From the NCBI GenBank assembly GCA_028689585.1, contig JAQVCW010000001.1:434001-498000 (forward strand): a stretch of 64,000 bases of DNA, in the 5' to 3' direction. The position numbers and the translations under genes are program-made. The notes below the pieces were generated by a model, which worked only from the letters and a program-made list of their open reading frames with translations, did no database searches and had not been told where the DNA came from. Below are positions 58,556-64,000 of the stretch, one piece after another. The stretch is from Lachnospiraceae bacterium. GTDB taxonomy: Bacteria > Bacillota > Clostridia > Lachnospirales > Lachnospiraceae. Each line of letters opens with the position of its first letter. Position 1 is the first letter of the stretch.

Positions 58556-59019
58556 TCATATTTCCCCCTCTACCATATCTTAAATATTTAAAATATGTCA
58601 TTCTTTTATCCCTTGCTTTCGATGCAATTGTATTTACTGTTTGTTTCGTGTGTTTTATATACTTTATGCTTTTTGTGTATTTTGTATATTTATTTTTATT
58701 TCAAAACACGATTTATTGTTATTATACCATTTTACTTTCCTTACTTCTTATTCTTTTCGGAATAACTGCTTTATTTTATTATACTTTTCGGAATTACAAT
58801 GAACATTTCTTTCTCTATTTAGCTCACACCTCCTGCAAGTGTTCTTTTCGCTTTCCCTTTTCATTGAACTCATTATACTCCAACTTTTTTTCATCTTCAT
58901 TCTTTTATTTTGCGTATTAGTTTCAAAAAATTGCGATTTATATATTTTCTCTTGTGATACGCGGGATTCTATTATACATTATAAACAAATAATTTTCAGA
59001 TTGTAACGGGAGGTGTAAA
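58556..59019. other. AT-rich divergent promoter region (ABC operon and mutarotase)
   Basis: No gene is seen. CTTTTCGGAATAAC (58753-58766) and CTTTTCGGAATTAC (58784-58797) are direct repeats 31 bp apart, about three helical turns, which suits an AraC-type activator. TTTCAAAAAATTGC at 58921-58934 is shared with the DUF5107/AraC promoter region at 49113. Confidence 0.45.
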
Positions 59020-60150
59020 ATGAGCACAACAAAAAACAGTCCTGCCATAAACTCTATTTGTGATTTTAACAATACTATAACCATTACGCTTTCCTGTACT
59101 GATGGTTTCCGTGTGGAACTTTCTTCTCTGGGAGCTGCCATTCATGGCGTTTTCTGTCCCGTATCGGGAGGCAGATTACAAAATATTGCGTTGTCCTATT
59201 ATGATAAGAAGGAATATCTCTCCAACGGACTCTATGCCGGGGCTACGCTCGCCCCTGCCGCGGGCCGGATTTCAAACGGCATTCTTCCTATTGATAAAGC
59301 ACACTGCCCCGGAACAAATTCCGCAAAAAAATCCGGATTATATCATTTAAGCCGCAATGAAAATAGTTGCCATACACTTCACGGCGGCTATCATAATGCA
59401 TCTTTTCAAAATTGGGATCTGACTGCTGCACAAAGTACAGAAAATCAGGCACAGGCGGTCTTTTCCTGCCATCTTCCGGACGGTCTGGACGGCTTTCCCG
59501 GCAATCGGGAGCTGACCGCAGTCTATACGCTGTATCCTGATCACCGGCTTTCCGTGCGCTATGAAGCCCGCACCGACCAGGATACCTATTTTAATTTATC
59601 CAACCATACCTATTTCAATTTATTCGGAGACTTTAACCGGCCTGCACACCATCATCTGCTGCAGATTCAGGCGGATCATTTTATATCCAACCAGCCTGAT
59701 TTTATTCCTGAGCACACCTCACTGACGGCAGATACCCCCTTTGATTTCCGAATACCCACATCTGTCCACAATCAGCTCTGTGATTATCCGGATTATCCAC
59801 AATTACTGCGAAATCAGGGGTATAACCACGGTTTTATTTTGAAGCGCTCAAAGCAGATCAGCCAGACAGCTTCTCTCCTCACCTCAGGGGTTCCTGACCT
59901 GACCTGCACCCTTCCGGATCACAGTCTGACCATGCGTGTCTGGAGCGACGCCCCCTGCATGGTCTTTTACTCCGGCGGTTACATTCCTTCTGGCCTTTTG
60001 CTGAGGGAAAAGCAGCTTTCCTGTCCCGGCTGTGCCTATGCATTTGAATTTCAGGATTATCCGGATGCTCCGGGCGGACATGGTTTTCCTTATATTCTCA
60101 CAGCCCCGGGGGAAACCTGGTCCCGGGAGATTATATATCATTTTTCTTAA
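59020..60150 (+). CDS. galM: Aldose 1-epimerase (galactose mutarotase)
   Basis: This 376-aa cytosolic enzyme interconverts alpha and beta anomers of free sugars. It has YAGATLAPAAGRISNGIL, the catalytic His in YHLSRNENSCHTLHGGYHNA, FNLSNHTYFNLFGD and the acidic end CAYAFEFQDYPDAPGGHGFP. It is somewhat longer than classic GalM at the N-terminus. GGGAGG precedes the ATG. It is divergent from the arabinose-type ABC operon and probably prepares the imported sugar. Confidence 0.9.
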   Translation: MSTTKNSPAINSICDFNNTITITLSCTDGFRVELSSLGAAIHGVFCPVSGGRLQNIALSYYDKKEYLSNGLYAGATLAPAAGRISNGILPIDKAHCPGTNSAKKSGLYHLSRNENSCHTLHGGYHNASFQNWDLTAAQSTENQAQAVFSCHLPDGLDGFPGNRELTAVYTLYPDHRLSVRYEARTDQDTYFNLSNHTYFNLFGDFNRPAHHHLLQIQADHFISNQPDFIPEHTSLTADTPFDFRIPTSVHNQLCDYPDYPQLLRNQGYNHGFILKRSKQISQTASLLTSGVPDLTCTLPDHSLTMRVWSDAPCMVFYSGGYIPSGLLLREKQLSCPGCAYAFEFQDYPDAPGGHGFPYILTAPGETWSREIIYHFS

Positions 60151-60186
60151 ACTGCCTTTCTGGAAAAGGCTTCTTTTACGAAAGGG

Positions 60187-60229
60187 CTATAGAATAAGGG
60201 GCCGTAACGCCTGGCCTCTTATTCTATAG
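60187..60229. terminator. Bidirectional terminator between galM and the transglutaminase gene
   Basis: CTATAGAATAAGGGGCC pairs with GGCCTCTTATTCTATAG (one G-T pair) over nine bases. It serves two converging genes. Confidence 0.75.
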
Positions 60230-60234
60230 TCCTC

Positions 60235-61437
60235 TTACTTCCAGTAAATTGTAATCAGGTTGAAATCATCATCCGTATGATACCGGTAATTCCAGCTTCC
60301 CACATTGTATACCCCCATCAGGTACTGCCCTGCATCATTCAGCATATCGTTCTGAAACAGTTCATACTGCGCTGACCGGTATGCATCCGCTGATCCAAAT
60401 TTCATAACAAAATAACCCTGATCCGACCAGACCGAATTCATCATTGCATTATAAACGGTATCATAGTCAAAGGTTTCGTAATACAGATTATTCAGCTTGT
60501 AATAATTATAGCTGTCATCTGTACATTCCGGAAGCGCTACACTGCTTTCAGGCACATGCGTAATATACAGTTCTGCATCCGTACAGCACAGATAATTATA
60601 GTTCATCGCGGAATCAGAAGAAGCAGCTTCCATTTGATTGATAAATACCGGATCCCCCCAGGTCACATCCACATTGTAATAGTTTCCGCCAATGCGGACA
60701 ATATTCCATCCATGATCCCCTCCATCCATGGTCTTTCCCGTGACGTAAGTACAGAACATACCCATGCGGTGAAGAATATACTGAAATGCCTTTGCATATC
60801 CGGCACAAACCGACCGATGGTTGAGAAGAGCGCTCTGTATATTCTGATTGTCCGGGCTGAAACTGTCATAATCCGTAGTATTGATCAGATATTCATAGAC
60901 ATACTTTATTTTCTGATACTCCGTAGCATCCGAACTGATCTGGCTGATACATTCATCCGCAGCCGCCTCTATCTGACTTTTCATGCCGTCTCTGCCAGCC
61001 GCATCCACCGTAGTTGTCACCTCATAGCCTACCACCGTCCCAGTAATGGCAGACTGCTTTACCTGGGCTGTGCTCCCGATCCAGAAAAATTCCGGATGAT
61101 CCGCCAGCACGGCGTAGTAGGCGGTCCAAAAGTCATCCGCCCCCACAGCAGCATAGAGATCAGCAGAATCCTCATAATTTTTCAGTCGTTCATATAATTC
61201 CCGATAAATCTCATTCAGATTGCTTGGGATCTGGTTGAAATAGTATTCTTCAATATTCCCGTGTTCCCACCAGGTATCTCCATTTTGGTAGTAGGGACTT
61301 TCCTTCAGCCCGGCCTGCACCGCTGTCTTTTCCACCAGAGTACAGCCGCAAAGCCCAAATGTCATTGCCAGTATACCGGCAGAGATGCTCCATCGTCTAA
61401 TTCTGTTTTTCACGTTGTAGTTCTCCTGTCGTTTCAC
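60235..61437 (-). CDS. Transglutaminase-like lipoprotein
   Basis: This 400-aa lipoprotein has the lipobox LCGC near residue 31. A helical spacer follows, then a transglutaminase-like core with all three catalytic parts: Cys in RSVCAGYAKAFQYIL, His in GGDHGWNIVRIG and Asp in YYNVDVTWGDP. Family members act as cell-wall peptidases, cross-linkers or protein-processing enzymes. The last 90 residues (NLYYETFDYDTVYNAM...) form an extra domain. It stands alone between two terminators or repeats. The target is unknown. Confidence 0.85.
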   Translation of the reverse strand: MKRQENYNVKNRIRRWSISAGILAMTFGLCGCTLVEKTAVQAGLKESPYYQNGDTWWEHGNIEEYYFNQIPSNLNEIYRELYERLKNYEDSADLYAAVGADDFWTAYYAVLADHPEFFWIGSTAQVKQSAITGTVVGYEVTTTVDAAGRDGMKSQIEAAADECISQISSDATEYQKIKYVYEYLINTTDYDSFSPDNQNIQSALLNHRSVCAGYAKAFQYILHRMGMFCTYVTGKTMDGGDHGWNIVRIGGNYYNVDVTWGDPVFINQMEAASSDSAMNYNYLCCTDAELYITHVPESSVALPECTDDSYNYYKLNNLYYETFDYDTVYNAMMNSVWSDQGYFVMKFGSADAYRSAQYELFQNDMLNDAGQYLMGVYNVGSWNYRYHTDDDFNLITIYWK

Positions 61438-61442
61438 GCATT

Positions 61443-61526
61443 CACTTCTAAAGTTCTTTTATTCGCCCGGCGCTTCGCTCACTGCACTTCTAAAGTTCTT
61501 TCTTTCGCCCGGCACTTCGCTCACTG
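61443..61526. repeat. 42-bp tandem duplication
   Basis: Two units beginning CACTTCTAAAGTTCTTT and ending CGCTTCGCTCACTG or CACTTCGCTCACTG (61443-61484, 61485-61526) lie just past the MBL gene stop and before the transglutaminase gene start. Confidence 0.7.
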
Positions 61527-61537
61527 TTCATTCGCAT

Positions 61538-63148
61538 CTACCGTTCCCACTTATCACACAGCTTTTCTATTTCATCTGTGAATTTTTTCAGATCCTTATT
61601 GGCACCGCCTTCGTTTTTACGGATAACGCTCATCAGCCGCTGGCCTGCCTCAAGCAGTCTTGCAAAAATACCGGATACCTTTGCTGAAGCAGCTCCCATC
61701 TTTGTCTCTTTTTTTATACGGACCGGCTCCGCCTCCAGCACATACTTTCCATCAGCCAGGTCGAAGATTGCTCCCGAGAAAGGTGCCAATGCATTCAGGC
61801 CCAGTTCTTCCGTCAGCCGGCTGCGAAACAGATCACAGACGGTATCCTCTCCGTGCGTTACAAATACCATCTCTGGTTTGTTCTGCAACGAAGAAATCCA
61901 TTTTATCAGTCCATTGTTATCCGCATGGCCGCTGATACCGGGCAGTTTGCAGATTTCCGCCTTTACCTCAATTTCTTCGCCGAACAGCTTCACCTGGGAA
62001 GCGCCCTCCACCAGAGAGCGGCCGAGAGTCCCCACTGCCTGATATCCCACAAAAAGCACGGTGCATTCCGGCCTCCATAAGTTATGTTTCAGATGATGTT
62101 TAATCCGGCCTGCATCACACATGCCGCTGGCGGATAAAATCACCTTGCATTTGGTATCAAAGTTAATATTTTTTGAATCATCGCTGGTTACCGCTGTTTT
62201 CAGTCCGGTAAATCCGATAGGATTGATTCCCTTATTCAACAATTCCATGGCTTCTTCATCAAAATCCGTGAACATGCGCCTGCGGAAGATATTCGTTGCC
62301 TCCACCGCGAGAGGACTATCCACCCATACCTCAAAATTGGGATGATCCTTCACCATTCCTTCTTCTTTAATTCTTCGGATAAAATACAGCATTTCCTGAG
62401 TCCTGCCCACAGCAAATGACGGAATTACCACATTGCCGCCCCGGTCAAAGGTACGCTGAATCACTTTTGCCAGTTCCACTGCATAATCTGCAGGAGTATC
62501 ATGGCTCCGATCCCCATAAGTCGATTCCATAATCACATAATCTGCATCCGTCGGGTATTCCGGATCCCGGATTAACGGCTGATGGGTATTCCCGATATCG
62601 CCGGAAAACAGCACCTTTTTCTCAATATCGCCTTCTTTAATAAACAGCTCAATGGATGCAGAACCCAGCAAATGGCCTGCATCTTTGAAGCGGATTTTCA
62701 TGCCCCCCGCCACTATTTTTTCCGTATCATAATCTACCCTCACAAAGCACGAAATCGCCCCCTGTGCATCATTCACATCATATAAAGGCTCCACCTGCGG
62801 TCTGCCGGCTCTCAGGGCCTTTCTGTTTTTCCACTCTGCTTCAAACATTTGAATATTGGCACTGTCCAGCAACATAATATTACACAGATCCGCAGTTCCC
62901 GGTGTTGCGATGATCTGCCCGCGAAATCCATTCTTATACAGCAGCGGAAGCTTTCCCGAATGATCTATATGAGCATGTGTCAGAAAAACCATATCAATGT
63001 CTCCCGGATTTACCGGAATAGCTTGATTCTCGTAGATATTCGGTCCCTGCTCCATACCACAGTCAATCAAAATTTTCTTTCCGCAGGCCTCCAGATAATA
63101 ACAACTGCCTGTCACCTCATGCGTTGCCCCAATAAATGTCAGTCTCAT
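61538..63148 (-). CDS. MBL-fold/beta-CASP metallo-hydrolase (RNA-processing type)
   Basis: This 536-aa protein has a metallo-beta-lactamase core with HAHIDHSGKLPLLY (motif II), AGHLLGSASIEL and SGDIGNT. An inserted beta-CASP domain (IPSFAVGRTQEMLYFI; SASGMCDAGRIKHHL) and the C-terminal motif LPGISGHADNNGLIKW with VFVTHGE follow. This set is shared with archaeal and bacterial CPSF-like nucleases, so it probably cuts RNA. The C-terminal 70 residues are basic and not conserved in the core family. GGAGG precedes the ATG. Confidence 0.9.
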   Translation of the reverse strand: MRLTFIGATHEVTGSCYYLEACGKKILIDCGMEQGPNIYENQAIPVNPGDIDMVFLTHAHIDHSGKLPLLYKNGFRGQIIATPGTADLCNIMLLDSANIQMFEAEWKNRKALRAGRPQVEPLYDVNDAQGAISCFVRVDYDTEKIVAGGMKIRFKDAGHLLGSASIELFIKEGDIEKKVLFSGDIGNTHQPLIRDPEYPTDADYVIMESTYGDRSHDTPADYAVELAKVIQRTFDRGGNVVIPSFAVGRTQEMLYFIRRIKEEGMVKDHPNFEVWVDSPLAVEATNIFRRRMFTDFDEEAMELLNKGINPIGFTGLKTAVTSDDSKNINFDTKCKVILSASGMCDAGRIKHHLKHNLWRPECTVLFVGYQAVGTLGRSLVEGASQVKLFGEEIEVKAEICKLPGISGHADNNGLIKWISSLQNKPEMVFVTHGEDTVCDLFRSRLTEELGLNALAPFSGAIFDLADGKYVLEAEPVRIKKETKMGAASAKVSGIFARLLEAGQRLMSVIRKNEGGANKDLKKFTDEIEKLCDKWER

Positions 63149-63517
63149 ACCGCAAACCCTCCCATAAAGCTAAATTTTGTATCTAAAGCTGCCCTTCGTT
63201 AATATTATATCTGTTCGTTCTGTTGTATAGACGCAGGAACTTACTTAAGATAATCTTATTTCTATCCTGCAAAACAAACCGCAATAATATTTTCCGTGTC
63301 TCGTATCTTCTATTATACTCTATTTTCTTCACTACTGACAGATTTTTTTCTGTCGGCTTGACTTTTTGCAAAGAGAAGGTAAACTGTAATTAGCTTTTTA
63401 ACTATAATCCATGCTTGATTTTTCTCAATTTGAACCTGGCCGATTGCCAGACACTATAATAGCAAACATATTTCAACTATCACAAACATATTTCATCAGA
63501 AAGGATTCATAAAGCCC
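63149..63517. other. Intergenic region before murG
   Basis: AT-rich, no gene seen. The phrase CAAACATATTTCA occurs twice (near 63472 and 63483) just before murG. No clear riboswitch or regulator site was recognised. Confidence 0.4.
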
Positions 63518-64000
63518 ATGAAAAAAATAGTATTGACTGGCGGAGGCACTGCCGGACATGTAACACCAAATATAGCCCTGCTCCCCAAATTAACGGAACT
63601 GGGATATGAAATCCATTATATTGGTTCCTATGATGGAATCGAAAAAAAACTCATTGAAGAGTTCGGTATTCCCTATTATGGCATCTCTTCCGGAAAGCTC
63701 CGCCGTTACTTTGACTGGAAAAATTTTTCTGATCCCTTTCGTGTCCTCCAGGGCTTTCGCCAGGCTCGAAAGCTTCTCAAGCAAATCCATCCTGATGTCG
63801 TATTTTCCAAGGGCGGTTTTGTCAGCGTACCCGTGGTACAGGCTGCTAAAAAATGTCATATTCCCACCATTATCCATGAATCGGATATGACTCCCGGCCT
63901 GGCAAATAAGCTTGCCATCCCGGCCGCCACAAAGGTCTGCTGCAACTTTCCTGAAACAGTCAAGTATCTTCCCCAGGGAAAAGCGGTTCTGACCGGTTCC
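63518..64000 (+). CDS. murG: UDP-N-acetylglucosamine transferase MurG (5' part)
   Basis: The first 161 codons are in the window. The enzyme adds GlcNAc to lipid I, making lipid II for the cell wall. The start [20 protein letters not shown] has the glycine-rich donor/acceptor loop with His. Next come [36 protein letters not shown] and [18 protein letters not shown], all typical of MurG. The ribosome site is a modest AAAGGA twelve bases upstream. Confidence 0.95.
   Translation, partial: MKKIVLTGGGTAGHVTPNIALLPKLTELGYEIHYIGSYDGIEKKLIEEFGIPYYGISSGKLRRYFDWKNFSDPFRVLQGFRQARKLLKQIHPDVVFSKGGFVSVPVVQAAKKCHIPTIIHESDMTPGLANKLAIPAATKVCCNFPETVKYLPQGKAVLTGS

Noticed and set aside
1-64000. tRNA, rRNA, CRISPR array, replication origin or intact prophage
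   Set aside because: No cloverleaf, rRNA core sequence, spaced repeats, DnaA-box cluster or phage structural gene was seen. The only mobile-element traces are remnants.

Overview
The window looks like chromosomal DNA of an anaerobic gut-type Lachnospiraceae (Clostridia, Bacillota). The evidence is strong AGGAGG ribosome sites, LytTR/GHKL signalling, many sugar ABC and TRAP transporters each with a local regulator, corrinoid/URO-D methyltransferase genes, circularly permuted GH3 beta-glucosidases, and a queT gene behind a preQ1-I leader. No rRNA, tRNA or CRISPR array was seen.

Layout. 1-144: 5' end of a molybdopterin-dehydrogenase FAD subunit. 791-8782: a TRAP transporter, a 2-hydroxyacid dehydrogenase, a PGDH-like oxidoreductase and a split transketolase, all under a GntR regulator. 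Three matching 15-bp operators sit on the promoters of the two operons and of the regulator gene. 9056-13760: an ECF sigma/anti-sigma pair, an acetyltransferase, and an iron alcohol dehydrogenase facing an AraC gene. 13792-20984: a ribose-type ABC transporter with a mannose-6-phosphate-isomerase-like cupin, an ABM monooxygenase and a heme-degrading-fold protein, facing a LacI gene with three palindromic operators.

21153-25930 is a relic-rich accessory island. It holds an IS1182-type transposase fragment, two tandem copies of a small module (degraded zinc-ribbon gene, 27-28 aa holin-like toxin, convergent antisense RNA with a perfect TTGACA-N17-TATAAT promoter), three orphan copies of a preQ1-I-like leader, a VOC protein and an MntA/HepT toxin-antitoxin pair. 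The fourth leader copy lies in front of queT at 39223, next to an integrase tail that has replaced the 3' end of a GH2 gene.

25972-39023 is a polysaccharide-use locus: GtrA, two permuted GH3 enzymes, a secreted CBM-like protein, GH43, a broken GH2 and a LytTR/GHKL two-component system. A 21-bp-period direct repeat that suits a LytTR protein lies in the GH3/GH43 divergent promoter. 39968-48974: a large envelope protein with a propeller and a degenerate C39 domain, a 330-bp foldback, a protein with about 28 MPxxx pentads, a methyltransferase and a DUF5107/TPR protein. 49244-53602: an AraC gene and a corrinoid methyl-transfer operon without a recognisable substrate-specific methyltransferase. 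53714-60150: an AraC gene, an arabinose-type ABC transporter and a mutarotase. 60235-64000: a transglutaminase lipoprotein, an MBL/beta-CASP protein and the start of murG.

The most unusual parts are the duplicated toxin/antisense modules and the orphan preQ1-like leaders. All functional statements rest on reading the sequence by eye and on recalled family knowledge; no database search was run.
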